A DNA stretch of 64,000 nucleotides from Siderastrea radians (taxonomy: Eukaryota; Cnidaria; Anthozoa; Scleractinia; Rhizangiidae): positions 33,372,641 through 33,436,640 of the forward strand of contig OZ024900.1 of the NCBI GenBank assembly GCA_964017195.1, read 5' to 3'. The translations under genes and the position numbers were made by a program. Shown one piece after another: positions 20,083 to 31,149 of this stretch. The first letter of the stretch is position 1. Each line of letters opens with the position of its first letter. A model generated the notes under the pieces. It was not told the origin of the DNA and did no database searches. It saw only the letters and a program-made list of their open reading frames with translations.

Positions 20083-20632
20083 AAAACAAGGGGGTTAGTT
20101 TCTAAAGAAACCGTGGTACGTGAAACACAAAATTTTGGATTTATCACCTGAGTTGATGAGGTAAATAGAGATTGCAAGCTGACGAGCGTTAGCCCTTCGT
20201 CAAAACGAATCAAGGAATTGTAGGTTGCAATTGGTTTATATGGAGAGTGGTGAAGCTACGCTATTGGTAGGAACATGGCAACGTGAAAAACAAGAATAAA
20301 TTAGTTAAACGAAAAGTGTTCGTTGATACCGTGGAGATTAAGTGCGCCGACTTGAAAAATGAATTTTTGTTCTAGATTTTTACGGCTTTTCGTGTTACCC
20401 TGGTGTAGGGAAAGGCCACAGATTGTCATGTGTTGGCTAGAATGATTAGGGAGGTTGAAGTGTCGGGCGACTGGTTTGGATGCGCCCTTGTCATTTCTTT
20501 CAACGTCTCGTAGGTGTTCGCAGAAACGGTCGCCTAGTCTCCTCCCTGTTTTCACTAATGTATATCGTTTTGCATAAAATGCATGTTATGCAGTAGATAA
20601 CAACATGAGTGCATGTTATTCAGTAGATAACA
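20083..20632 (-). mobile_element. Penelope-like element, 5'-truncated 3' end
   Basis: The insertion is bounded by a near-identical TTATTTTCATA on both sides (about 20074 and 20632), in a place where the paralogous units at 48.75 and 58.50 kb have an uninterrupted sequence. The inserted DNA has the end of a Penelope-type ORF (20301-20575) and a 3' tail with a GACGAGCGTTAGCCCTTCGTC palindrome-like motif often seen in such elements. Confidence 0.65.
20301..20575 (-). pseudogene. GIY-YIG endonuclease C-terminal fragment (Penelope-type)
   Basis: About 85 codons: TGRRLGDRFCEHLRDV, then ASKPVARHFNLPNHS and the terminal GINEHFSFN. This is the typical distal part of the GIY-YIG endonuclease that ends the single ORF of Penelope-like elements. 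The Arg and Glu/His of the GRRLGDRFCEH helix are kept. The GIY and YIG strands and the RT are absent through 5' truncation. It is a dead fragment. Confidence 0.65.
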
Positions 20633-20747
20633 TTTATTTTCATAGAGTAGACCCCCGCCACCCCGACCTTTTCACTATTTTGAGCACAAACCCGTTTTCC
20701 TTGGACAGAGTAGTGTGGAACGCCTACTTTCTATAAAACTCTTTTCT

Positions 20748-20872
20748 GTTCGTAATAATTCCGCCACTCCCTCCCTCAGCTGTTCGTAATAATTCCCCCA
20801 CTCCCTCCCCTGTTCGTAGTAATTCCCCCACTCCCTCCCCTGTTCGTAATAATTCCCCCACTCCCTCCCCTT
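20748..20872. repeat. 30-bp minisatellite, unit 2 (about 4 copies)
   Basis: Units of about 30 bp: TGTTCGTAATAATTCCCCCA followed by CTCCCTCCCC. Same family as the arrays at 35.56, 48.87 and 58.63 kb. Confidence 0.9.
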
Positions 20873-21459
20873 TTAGTACCTGCCACGTAAGCTATTCGTA
20901 ATAACTGAAATATTCGTAATCTGAATAGCGAGGTGTTCGGAAAGCGACAATTGACTGCAGCTTGTACAAAATTAACGGGAGATCTTTGTTCACATTACGC
21001 TCAAATTTTGTGACTATTACACTAGCGCTCATGCTCAATGGTCAAAAAAACTCAAACTTGAGTTTTTACTTCTACGGTTTAAAACGTCATTTAAATTGCA
21101 TAAATTCCAAAATAAAGATTTCCAGTACCCGCAAATCGCAAAAACTAAGGCAACATGCGCTTCGGGAAACACATGTGTGGGTCAAAAAAATTAGAAATAA
21201 AGTAAATCCAAGGGATGGGGGCGTGTACGAGGTCAGTGACGACCCCAGGTTTTTAAAAAGCCGAAAAAGTAAGTGATTAAAATTGTGGGCCAAGGTTCTA
21301 AATGTCGATAGGTCTTCGGTGGGTCAAACTCTACATGGTAAATAAAGTTGTCTATTAAAACGTTAGAAAACGATCCAATTTCAATTAAGTCAGTTTTAAG
21401 TTAATGCGAGAAATAGACTGATGCGTTGTGGCAAGATACGTAACGGAACTAACAGCAAG
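20873..21459. other. Array backbone upstream of the copy 2 3' end
   Basis: Unit backbone only, alignable with 35.83-36.36, 51.3-52.2 and 58.74-59.34 kb ('gaggtgttcggaaagcgac', 'cggtgggtcaaac'). No gene. Confidence 0.6.
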
Positions 21460-21465
21460 TTTATT
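21460..21465 (-). terminator. Putative poly(A) signal, CTHRC1-like copy 2
   Basis: AATAAA on the minus strand in the block conserved between copies 2, 4, 5 and 6, 160 nt past the stop. Confidence 0.45.
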
Positions 21466-21624
21466 TAATGAAATTTTCTTTCTTCCATGGACGTAAACTA
21501 CTCTTAATCTTTCACAATGCTTTAAACTATTACTAACAGCGTTTTGCCTTAAAGCGCTGTATCTAGGCATTTCGCAAAACGATCACTTTCTCTAGTGCAC
21601 GTAAACAGTTTCCAAAGTCATGTT

Positions 21625-21984
21625 TTAGGACTGAGGCCTAGCTACTTCTTCGATGATTATCCGGGACACTCCCATCCACCCAGTGTTCGCATGACCCAAG
21701 GTATTCCCACTCGGACACTGTCCTACCCATAACTCCACTCTAAGCGCGCCCTGTGGGATGTTCTCAAAGCAGCCCTCAAATAATCGGTGATGAAGCAGAT
21801 TGGGACTCCCGGATGACCAGCTGTTGTACACAATAGCCTCAACTGTCATTGGACCGCTGCATTCGTTACCATTGAACTTGAAAAACCAGCGGTTACACCG
21901 TGTGCCAGAGCCATAGACTCTCAACATTCCTTGGAAAGAGACTTTGAGTGCCGTATCAGACTGCAGCTTGTTAAAAGAGCAGTC
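21625..21984 (-). pseudogene. CTHRC1-like: CTHRC1-like copy 2, exon 3
   Basis: 360 nt, open from the CAG acceptor to a TAA stop, 119 codons. All five domain cysteines are kept in this exon. It differs from the others in SFQG-MLRVYGSGTRCNRWFF, where one residue is gained and KCN becomes RCN. By itself the exon looks coding, but exons 1 and 2 of this copy each carry a 1-nt indel, so it is called a pseudogene unless those indels are assembly errors. Confidence 0.7.
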
Positions 21985-22537
21985 CTGTACGAATAAGATA
22001 AAACAAAACGAAGTTAAGTTGAGATAGTATCAATGGGATTAACCGTCAAATGATCAGTTTAATGTTATTCTTAAAGTAATACATAAGGACATATTTTTCC
22101 CGCCAACTGTCAAAGAAGGGTAAAACAACGTTAACAGACCTCAAATTGGTGAAATTTTGATAGTTAACTGACCAATAAGGTTAATCATTTCCTGTCAACT
22201 GTGTAATTGGTTGGTATGAACGAGTTTTACCGTCAAAAGTCTGGATATTGGAAAGTGTCTCCGCCAAAGTGCTTTCTCTTTTATCGCCAAATATCTGACA
22301 TCTCTCATCAAGAATTTATGTTATCACTCAAGTCATAAAGAGTTATACTCAAGTCATAAAGCGTGATGAAAGATCAACAGATAGTCTTGGGTGAGGATAC
22401 AGTGGGTTAACGGTTTCGTTTTCTCTCAACGCTTTTAGATACACAAAGGAAACTAGAACTGTATTTCTGTCTATCGAAATAGGCACTTTTCGCAATCTTA
22501 GTACAAAGCTGTCATTTAGAGTTTGTTTTGCCATTAC
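21985..22537 (-). other. Intron 2 of CTHRC1-like copy 2
   Basis: 553-bp intron aligned with the same intron in other copies. The duplicated phrase 'actcaagtcataaag' near 22326-22360 is a short local repeat. Nothing else is seen. Confidence 0.65.
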
Positions 22538-22910
22538 TTTTATCTTGCCGTTGTCAGTTCCGTCGCTTTGTTTCCACACACATTGTTTCCAGTTGGTTTG
22601 TGGCACTGCACTAGACGGACTTGCTTTTACGCTTTCTCCTTTCTCTCCCTTGTCTCCTTTCTTTCCTTGAGCTCCCACAATTCCCGGCTCTCCTTTAATT
22701 CCCATCATTCCTGGTGGTCCGCTCTTCCCGCGAGGCCCCTCGGGACCTCTTTCCCCTTTTGTTCCCGACATTCCTTGTGCTCCCTTGTCACCAGTCTGTC
22801 CTTTAGCTCCTTCCCTTCCCTGTGGACCTTGCGAGCCCGGAACACCGGGCATACCCCGGCATGCCATTTGATCCTGGAATGCCTGGAAAACCATGACCAA
22901 TTATGGACTT
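22538..22910 (-). pseudogene. CTHRC1-like: CTHRC1-like copy 2, exon 2 (1-nt insertion)
   Basis: 373 nt instead of 372. The extra base lies in a G run near 22853-22857 (GCCGGGGTATGCC against GCCGGGAATGCC elsewhere), after the fourth Gly-X-Y triplet. Downstream the collagen frame is otherwise perfect through NWKQCVWK and the GTAATGG donor. One frameshift thus separates the exon start from 25 good triplets. Confidence 0.8.
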
Positions 22911-25037
22911 CTAGAAGGGAAATAAGATATTAATAGACAATGACATACTTAACCAGTGTGAAGATGAAACGTTGACCAATAAAATGGATTTCTACGATTA
23001 TCTAAGAACTCAGTTATCAAACATCCATTCTTCATGTAACAAACAGACGAGATGAAACTTAATCTGTTTCTATTTTTATAGTGGCTGTTTGTCACGTTTT
23101 TGCTTTCTATGTTTGTCTACCAATCATACTAAATCTTTTCATTTTTGTCCGCAATTTCAATCTTGTAACCGTTTAATTTCATTTTTACTCAGCTTTTTGC
23201 AGTCCCTGATCAAGGTGAGTTTTGTCTCACCAAAATATTGGGCAATAAAATTACCCTTTTTAGCTGTCCGATCAGCCTTGCAATTGGTTTTTTGTTTTAT
23301 TCAACATTGCTGATCCTGATCTACACCAAGATCCGGCTTCACCTCGCTGTTATTTGTCCAAGTGGTCTTTTCATCATTCAGGTCCGGGCTTAAAGATATC
23401 CACTTAAATAAAATGGAAAGATACCCCCATCAAAATCAACGCGTCGGGCACATAACCTGACGCTCCCCTTGCTAAGACTTTCACCGGCCGTCTTAAGTGT
23501 ATTCCACTTCTGCTATGGTTTCAAACACACTGTAACGTAACGTAAAGTAATGTAATGTATTCGTGGTAATCCCCTTTTTCTATATGCCTTCAACACTGAT
23601 TTTCATTTCCATTACACTTATGTGCCGTCAGAACATGTTTGGAAAATAAAACAATTCGGTTTTTTTTTTTGAAGTTTTCTTCATGGTTGCTGATGTCTCG
23701 ACCATTTGGATAATGCAGGATTTTTGACTTGTGGGTAGGGTGGTAATGAGAAAAAAGTTCACAGTTCTACGAAATATTTGTATACAAAAGAAACACCTGA
23801 AGAAGATGGGAAGCACCAGGGAAGGGAGGTGAGCCCGAAATAAAAGGTTGAGTAAAGGGGGTCTCAGGAAGTTAAGACCCCCTGCCCCCCCTCCCCTCTC
23901 ATCAGTTTGAATGACGTGGCTCAGTCACCGGATATAACTTTCAAGACCTTGCTCGTCTGCTTCAATTGGTTTAGAAATGAAAACATGGAAATGACATTTC
24001 TGGGAAGATATACCGATGAGAGAGTACATTGTGTTATTAGATGATGTTTTGAGAACAAATATGCTGGTTTTACGAGTTGTTTTCCTTCACAGCGCCACCA
24101 GACGTTTGTTTAGCGCCCCTCCCACCTCCCAACAGTGTCGACCCTGTGGTTTTTCGCTCCTTTCCCTTTTCGTCTCCGGGATCGCTTCATCCCATAACTT
24201 GTTAAAATACACAGTTCAGGGAGATTAAGCAGTAATACCAAGCATTTTAAGAAAGTTCGAGTAGAACCTACATATAATTTATAATCAATAATCGTTCTTT
24301 AGAAACAAAATACACAGTAATTACAAGTTGTTTTTGTGGCTTCCATTTTGTCTAGAAAATTTTCCAGAAAAAACTTTGTGTAAACTAACACCGTCTGATC
24401 TGTCCTGATTCTTTAGCTGAAAGCGACACAACATTTTAGTGGACGGAATCTATTTCTAGATCTCTGATTTGTCGAGTTTCCTTAAAATTTTGCTTGCCTT
24501 TAATTTTCTTTTTCGTGTCTCAACGCCATTTTTAACATTCAAAAGTTGAAGAAATCCATTTAGTTTACCCCACTTATTCAGCTGAATTTCTGGTAAAAAT
24601 CGGCCTCGGTTTTGGGAATTGTGGTACATGTATCTCAGAAAAGATGCTTGCAGGAAATGAAATGAGCTTGCAGGAAGCTCGAGATACAGTAATTGACTGA
24701 GAACTAACATAAAACAGGACGATATGACAGTATGGCTCGTACATAACGAGGGTCATTCCGATGCAGAGATTCCGAGATTCAAGAGAAATATTTCTAACTA
24801 GAGAAGCTCTAGCTTTTATCACAGATATCGAACGACTCGACCGCCCTCTTCAGATGATAAATATGTCCGCTGACTATACAGGAATACCAACCTACACACT
24901 TTGCATCAGTTAATGTTTGCGACATACATCAATTCATCACCAGCCCTTATATGTAAATTCAATTGCTCTTCGATGGGTAACCAACAAAAAATGTTTTCAG
25001 CTGTGTTTATACAAAACTCACATAGTACCGTACTGAC
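22911..25037 (-). other. Intron 1 of CTHRC1-like copy 2
   Basis: About 2.1 kb. No gene or bounded element is recognised. There is a short 'aacgtaacgtaaagtaatgtaatg' repeat near 23530 and a C-rich stretch near 23880. Confidence 0.5.
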
Positions 25038-25150
25038 CTCACATAAGTCTTTTGAAGCGTCCGTTTTCTTTTGCACTTGTGGTTTTGTTGTAGTAGCCAA
25101 GGAACCCGCTGAAGGCAGAGAACTAACAGGACAGCGGAATACTGCGCCAT
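25038..25150 (-). pseudogene. CTHRC1-like: CTHRC1-like copy 2, exon 1 (1-nt deletion)
   Basis: 113 nt instead of 114. ATG at 25150 opens MAQYSAVLLVLCL; the next codons have lost one T (CTTCAGCGGG where CTTTCAGCGGG is expected). The remaining GSLATTTKPQVQ and KDLCE are therefore in another frame. Donor GAG|GTCAGT is kept. With the exon 2 insertion this copy has two independent frame breaks. Confidence 0.8.
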
Positions 25151-26276
25151 GGTAAAGAATGCGCCACAATGTGCGTCTACTGCGTCTATGTGTTGTTTTT
25201 CAAAAGTGAATTTTTTTATGATCGCAATTTGATTGACGTACTGTCAGTCTAAAAATTGATCGATTTCCCATTTTCACGTTTAGGGAGGAGACGTTTTCTT
25301 AATGGCGGGGAGGGGGGAGGGAGAGGTAGTCATCCTCTTTGCACGTATTAAAGGCAGTAAATGTCATGCTGCGTGAATGAACGCTATTCATTGGCGTTGC
25401 ACTGGTACAACAAACTCCAGCGATGCAGTCGCTATGTTGGTAAAATTCTAGAAATGTGAAATGTCATCGGGAAATAGAGAGGCTTTTAAGTGACCGTTTC
25501 AATTGCTTACGAGCAGGCGTCTCCCATGCCTCCCTGCAGACTTGGACTCACTAAAGGACTTTGTACGCTCCCTTCCGCGCCAAATGCTAATATTGGCCTA
25601 ACCGATCATCGATTTCCATCGAATAGAAACCCCGGGTAATTAGCACTACCATCAATCTCATCATCGTCATTATCATTATCACTATCACCATCATCAACAT
25701 CGTCGTCGTCGTCTTTATCGTCATCATTATCGTCATCATATTATGATCACCATAGAAGATCGTCATTACAATCGGAACTAATATAATTTCTAGCAAAATT
25801 GTTCTCCACCATTCACCTTCTTCTATAGTGTAGTGCCCTAGCATTTTTACAGCCCTTGATTACGAGTTAAGACAAGCTACATTGGGGGAGGTAGACAAGA
25901 ATCTTAACTCAACGTTGTCTCTCTCCACCCTGGTGTATAAATGCGTACCAGCTGACTGGGAATCCTAACAGAAAAGCTGGGGGGCAACCCTGAGATGGAC
26001 TAGTATCCCATCAAGGAGGGGGGGAGTAGCGATGCTCCTAGTGGCTTCATGCTACGGTAACCAGAGTGAAACATCGGCTTGTTGTGCGGCTTATGGCTGA
26101 TGGTGCAATCCAGTGGATCGGACACAAGACAACCTTTTTTTTCAGTGGTGAAGGAAAATGATTGAGAAACCCGTAATGCCGAAAAGTACACGATTAATTC
26201 CGATTACTAGTAGCATTGAACCCGACTTAACAAGGTGAAATTGGGCTCATCTCGGATACGCGGTACGAAACAGATT
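25151..26276. other. 5' flank of CTHRC1-like copy 2
   Basis: Contains the conserved promoter-like block (25215-25255), the CAT/CGT microsatellite (25640-25745) and the second copy of the interspersed repeat (25912-26115). No gene. Confidence 0.6.
25912..26115 (+). repeat. Interspersed repeat, copy B
   Basis: Alignable over its length with 40-232. It lies between the microsatellite and the L2 insertion. Confidence 0.6.
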
Positions 26277-26448
26277 TAATAATAATAATAATAATAATAA
26301 TGTTTAATACTTCTATAGCGCTTTTTACATTTACATATGATCAAAAGCGCTTTACAAATCCTATCTAATAATAAATTACATGATTTAAACAAATTGTCTA
26401 AAAACTAAATGACTAACTAAACTATTTACATTATATTGCATAGGACAG

Positions 26449-29400
26449 TTAAAGAAAATTGGAATAAGCAATTCTGAATAAATGCGTTTTTAGCATGGCC
26501 TTGAAAGTAATTATATTAGTCTGGTCTCTTATCCCTTTTGGCAGTGCATTCCAGGTTTTGGGGGCAGATGCCCTGAACGATCTATCACCTAATGTGACTT
26601 TGTACCGACAAGTCGGATCATCAAGGATCAGTCCATTGGACGCTGACCGTAGAGAAAATCTATTGTTTCCCTTGATAGATAGTAGGTTACTTAAATACTG
26701 CGGTGTTTTAAAATGAATTGCCTTGAAAGTTAACAACCCTATTTTATACTGAATCCTATATTTAACTGGGAGCCAATGCAGTTTGAACAAAACCGGCGAT
26801 ATGTGATCGAATTTAGGCGTGAGAGTAATTAAGCGCGCTGCAGTATTCTGGAGACGTTGTAGCTTGGACAGATGTACAGCAGGCACGTTATACAGTAAAC
26901 CGTTACAGTAGTCAATTCGTGCCATAATTACTGCTTGCACAAGAATCTTAGCGCTATCCTGCGTAAGGTACTTGCGAATTTGTCTGATATTGTGCAGATG
27001 GTAGTATACAGACTGGCAGATCTTGTTGATATGAGTTGACATACTTAAGTTACGGTCAAACCAGGCTCCTAAATTACGTACAGCGGCAGTCTCCACTGAT
27101 AAATCTACATGTCCGACTTTGATATGGTCAAACTTGATCTTACTTAGTTGTGGCTTAGTGCCGATAAGGCTTATCTCTGTTTTATCTGAGTTCAACTTAA
27201 GCTTATCTAGTTTCATCCAGTTGCTGATGTTTGCGATGCACCTCTCCATTGCGCTGACTGCCTCCGCTTGGTCTGCCTCTGAATCTGCTTGGAATGATAG
27301 ATATAACTGCGTATCATCTGCATAGGCGTGTGCATCAGGTAGATGAGACTTGATGACTTCAAACAATTTGCTTGCATACACAGTGAACAGGAGGGGTCCT
27401 AAGCATGACCCCTGAGGCACGCCGTGGTGTAAGTCAAACGTCTTGGATATGCAGCCCTCATAGCAAATGCGCTGTGATCTTTGAGACAGGTACGATGAAA
27501 ACCAGCTTAACGCAGTTCCAGTTATCCCAAAGCTAGTCTCCAGTCTCCTTACTAACACCTGATGGTCCACCGTGTCGAAAGCGGCGCTAAGATCAAGAAG
27601 TACTAACAGCGTAACCCTCTTACGGTCCATGTTCAGCAAAATGTCATTCTGTACTTTAAGAAGTGCAGTCTCTGTGCTATGCCCAGCCCTATAAGCAGAT
27701 TGTAGTAAGGGGTATAGCTCATATTGCGACATGTGACTGTGGGTCTGATCGTAAACAGCACGCTCGGTTAGCTTTGAAATATACTGTAAGTTACTGACAG
27801 GGCGAAGGTTTGGGAATGATGTATCCTTTCCGGTTTTGAGGCGCGGATCCACAAGAGCATCCTTCCATTTTGATGGAAAATGTCCTAATGCAAGAGAAGA
27901 ATTCAGAATGTGTGTTATTACAGGTAAAAGTTCCTCTAAGCAGGCTACTACCATTGATGTCGGCATAGGATCAAGGCTACAAGTCTTTTTAGTAGACTTC
28001 TGTACCAGTGAGCGAACCTCGTCATACGAGAGTTGGCGGAAATCTTGAAGTTTTTTCTCGTCACCAACCACAGGATCCTCGGGTACCGTAGCTTTCTCCT
28101 CTTGAGTGATTGCAGAGGAATCTAACGTTGTTCTGATGTTGGGAATTTTGCGGCAGAAGAATTCACCTATATCATTAGCCAGAGATTGATGATCATCGTA
28201 ATCAGGAAACAACAAACACTGACTTGGGGCGAGGAGCTTTTTCATACTCCTAAACAGCTTTCCCTGATCTTCACTGTTGCTATCTATAAAATCCGAATAA
28301 AAAGCCTTCCGAGCTTTATTAATAATATGTGTCGCATGGTTCTTTTTCTTTTTAAAGATAGCAAAGTCAGATTTGAGTCCTGATCTCCGCCACACCCGCT
28401 CTGCTTTGCGGCGTTCTCTTTTGGCCTTAGCAATCTTTTCATCATACCAAGGAACTTGGGGCCTTGTTTTGATAACCTTTTCTTTGACTGGTGCGTGATG
28501 GTCAATCAGCCTCGACAGCGTAACCTGATAATCATCAACCAAATGATCGAGATCAGTAGCTTGGCGACAATGGGAATGATCTACACTGCACAGTCCAGAC
28601 GAAGCTAAGTCGTCACGAAGCTGGTCCGTGTCAACTAATCGTAGTTTCCTGTACGCAACCCTCTTGACTCTTGCGATCGGTCTTCGTATATTTAGATGAC
28701 ATATCACAGACGCATGGTCAGAGAAGAACCGGTCAATAGCAGGCGAGTTCTGAATTAGATGGCTTGTCTTGCGTGTGATAACAAGATCCAATGTGTGATT
28801 ATGAGTATGAGTGGGCTTATCCATGTGTTGCTGGAGACCGAGTGAATCGATCAAGTCCAGGAATTTTGTAGCATCTGGGTTATCAGGGACGTCGACGTGG
28901 ATATTGAAATCACCTACGATGGCCAAGTGCTCCTTAGAAAGAATAACTGATTCCATGTAACTGGAAAAGTCCCGAAAAAATGCGCTCATGGGTACCCTGT
29001 GGTTCTCTGAGTAGGGTTGTCGATACATGATGACCATTCTAAGATCGTGGCCAGCACCAGAAGAGACTACCCATTCAGAGTATTCTAGCGACTCAGTGTG
29101 TCCAGTTTGAGAGAAAGAGACTTTCAAAGAATCATTGAATAAGATTGCCGTCCCACCGCCGCGAGCGTGTTCACGAGGTTTGTCCAAAAATCTATATCCA
29201 TTTGGGCATAGCTGGGCTCTGAGAGAATCATCATTCGAAGTCAACCATGTCTCAGTGATAGCAACTAGATCAAATTTGTTTTCAGAGACATACTCCACAA
29301 AGTCCGCTGTCTTGTTTCTTATGGACTGGGTGTTCATTAATGCAAAGGAAATACAGCGAGGCCCCGGTGCAAGAATAGACATTTCCTTTCCCGTATTGAT

Positions 29401-30123
29401 GTTGATTAGATTAGACGACGTCCTACTGCCCCTGGTAGAACGATCAAGATCACCACAAATCCTACGGCCCATGATTGAATAATCACAATCGTAGCGTGAC
29501 GTGATCCGTACAGGTAGGTGTCGGCCATTGTTTTGATTCAACTTGGAGTTTGAGATATGCAAATTCGCATGACTTGAACATGAAGGCGAACAGTCAATAA
29601 AATTAGCAATATTTCGTTCTCTAATGCACGACTCTCTCCTCCTATCCTGTGAAATCCTTGTTGCTATGCTGTGTTGTTCCTCATACGTTGAAAGACATAG
29701 AATATCCGCTAACCAGGGCGGGTTAGCGAAGATGCCATTGCGTTTCAAGATAGCGATAGATTTCGAATCGATATCCAACTGCGATTTAAAGCAGACCACA
29801 GAGTTTCTAACTTCCAGCAGCTGAGCTCTAGAATAGGTCTGACGAATAATAGGGCCAGGATTAGGAGAAACATCGCAGCACAAAGCGAAGTAGGCAGCTA
29901 ATGGTACTCTTGAGTCGAACGGTAGAGTTAGAACTGAAATTCCGTGGCTTGATTGTAATAGCGCTGGAGTCTTGAGTAGAGCAGCACGACCAGAAGTCTT
30001 CGTTAATCTTGGCATACATTGTAAACTCAATTTTATAAACTGAGCATTTTCCTTTAAGAGAGCCCCATGTAATAAAACGAGGACAAAAAGGCGGAGGATA
30101 CAGCGAGTACGTCCAGCCGCCAT
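26449..30123 (-). CDS. L2-type LINE ORF: endonuclease and reverse transcriptase, with 2A-like motif
   Basis: 1224 codons from the ATG at 30123, no internal stop or frameshift. Near the N-terminus DVSPNPGP (residues 84-91) fits the 2A ribosome-skipping consensus core NPGP, with Asp at the expected place but Ser for the usual Glu. An APE-type endonuclease follows (about 258-480): MNTQSIRNK, ITETWL, GDFNIH near 404 and SDHASVI near 468. The RT (about 740-1000) has LLDLSAAFDTVDH, GVPQGSCLGP and AYADD (934-937). The C-terminal region ends in a conserved FRIAYSNFL-like tail. The protein would nick target DNA and copy its own RNA. Intactness suggests recent insertion. L2 is favoured over CR1/Rex by the trinucleotide tail. 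Confidence 0.88.
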   Translation of the reverse strand: MAAGRTRCILRLFVLVLLHGALLKENAQFIKLSLQCMPRLTKTSGRAALLKTPALLQSSHGISVLTLPFDSRVPLAAYFALCCDVSPNPGPIIRQTYSRAQLLEVRNSVVCFKSQLDIDSKSIAILKRNGIFANPPWLADILCLSTYEEQHSIATRISQDRRRESCIRERNIANFIDCSPSCSSHANLHISNSKLNQNNGRHLPVRITSRYDCDYSIMGRRICGDLDRSTRGSRTSSNLININTGKEMSILAPGPRCISFALMNTQSIRNKTADFVEYVSENKFDLVAITETWLTSNDDSLRAQLCPNGYRFLDKPREHARGGGTAILFNDSLKVSFSQTGHTESLEYSEWVVSSGAGHDLRMVIMYRQPYSENHRVPMSAFFRDFSSYMESVILSKEHLAIVGDFNIHVDVPDNPDATKFLDLIDSLGLQQHMDKPTHTHNHTLDLVITRKTSHLIQNSPAIDRFFSDHASVICHLNIRRPIARVKRVAYRKLRLVDTDQLRDDLASSGLCSVDHSHCRQATDLDHLVDDYQVTLSRLIDHHAPVKEKVIKTRPQVPWYDEKIAKAKRERRKAERVWRRSGLKSDFAIFKKKKNHATHIINKARKAFYSDFIDSNSEDQGKLFRSMKKLLAPSQCLLFPDYDDHQSLANDIGEFFCRKIPNIRTTLDSSAITQEEKATVPEDPVVGDEKKLQDFRQLSYDEVRSLVQKSTKKTCSLDPMPTSMVVACLEELLPVITHILNSSLALGHFPSKWKDALVDPRLKTGKDTSFPNLRPVSNLQYISKLTERAVYDQTHSHMSQYELYPLLQSAYRAGHSTETALLKVQNDILLNMDRKRVTLLVLLDLSAAFDTVDHQVLVRRLETSFGITGTALSWFSSYLSQRSQRICYEGCISKTFDLHHGVPQGSCLGPLLFTVYASKLFEVIKSHLPDAHAYADDTQLYLSFQADSEADQAEAVSAMERCIANISNWMKLDKLKLNSDKTEISLIGTKPQLSKIKFDHIKVGHVDLSVETAAVRNLGAWFDRNLSMSTHINKICQSVYYHLHNIRQIRKYLTQDSAKILVQAVIMARIDYCNGLLYNVPAVHLSKLQRLQNTAARLITLTPKFDHISPVLFKLHWLPVKYRIQYKIGLLTFKAIHFKTPQYLSNLLSIKGNNRFSLRSASNGLILDDPTCRYKVTLGDRSFRASAPKTWNALPKGIRDQTNIITFKAMLKTHLFRIAYSNFL
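29851..29874 (-). other. 2A-like DVSPNPGP codons
   Basis: Eight codons reading DVSPNPGP. In known 2A peptides the ribosome skips the bond between the last Gly and Pro, releasing an upstream peptide; here that would free about the first 90 residues. 2A-like sequences are documented in several APE-type non-LTR retrotransposons. Activity here is inferred; the Glu of the D-V/I-E-x-NPGP consensus is replaced by Ser. Confidence 0.6.
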
Positions 30124-30156
30124 TAATCCGTCAGTATTGTCATTTAAGGCACCCAA

Positions 30157-31149
30157 GAAGTACTAACCTGAAGAGAGGATTTACTAAAGATTGAGCTACA
30201 GCTCAAAGCAAATAAAACCGGAGCCAGTATGCTCTAAAAGGAGCGGTTTTCATTTCAAACGATGGAGGGCGCAGCTGGTATCAACGTCTTGTCAGAAGCG
30301 ACTTCAAATACCTTGGTTCTCGGAGCGCTTCCTCCAGCAATGATGTCAAAGCCAGCGAAACATTAGCTTGTCGCATATGAGTTCATATTTAATTCACTGG
30401 ACAGAGCCTCGTTAGCTAAGAATTTTAATACACCTCAATTTTTGCAATAGTTAACACAACTCACGATACGAGTTTGCGTTAAAGAATACAGGATAATCCA
30501 AGTAATTGCATCATGTCAAGAATACAAACAACGGACACAAATTAATAAAATGAAGCTGTATTTTGATACAAGCTTCACCATCATCAGACTAGAGATTGTT
30601 CTTTTTTTTGTTGTACTCAAACTGTCAGCGGGTACTGGGTTTTGGAGCTTGCGTTACTATTCATTTAATTCCAATTCACATTGCTTTTTTATTAAAACGA
30701 AAGAAAGGAACCGAACGAAGCCTGGCTTTTTTGCCAAATACACACCGACAATGACTTGACGTACGTATTTACACAAGTTTCGTGAGAATCAAAGGATCAA
30801 AGGAGATGTAAGGAGAACTAATGTGAGGAGAAAGAAATGTTTCAAATTGACACCAGTTAAAGCAAACTACCTGCCAACTGTTTTTCATCTCCGGATATGC
30901 ACGTGTTTAAAGAAACGTTTTTGTGGCTCACGATTTACTGCTCAGATACCACGCAGCTCTTAACAACCTCTAATTTCATTGGACCTATTTCTTGGATACA
31001 CGGTGTATTCTTCAATCTCCTTGTGATCTAGTACGTTATCCTTCGAAGCTGCAAGAGACAGACAAGTATTTCAAGTTTTCTGATCTTCTACTAATCTTTG
31101 ACTCATGTATACTCCATGTAGCCCTAACGGCTTTCATGAGAGTCACGAT
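30157..31149. other. Flank between the L2 element and CTHRC1-like copy 3
   Basis: No gene. 30165-30260 aligns with 18945-19035, 30440-30900 with about 11190-11600, and 30920-31120 with 57365-57525. The last match is normally far upstream of a CTHRC1-like gene, yet here it abuts exon 3 of copy 3 at about 31120. Confidence 0.6.

Larger units (their letters stand above)
26277..30155 (-). mobile_element. L2-type LINE, near full length
   Basis: Non-LTR retrotransposon on the minus strand with a 3' tail of (ATT)n (26277-26301 on the plus strand as AAT repeats). Comparison with the paralogous flank at 18890-18960 places the insertion between 'cagattt' and 'agtactaac'. The 3' UTR of about 150 bp carries two AGCGCTTT-type motifs that may form a stem. 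The lack of a long 5' UTR suggests slight 5' truncation. Confidence 0.85.
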
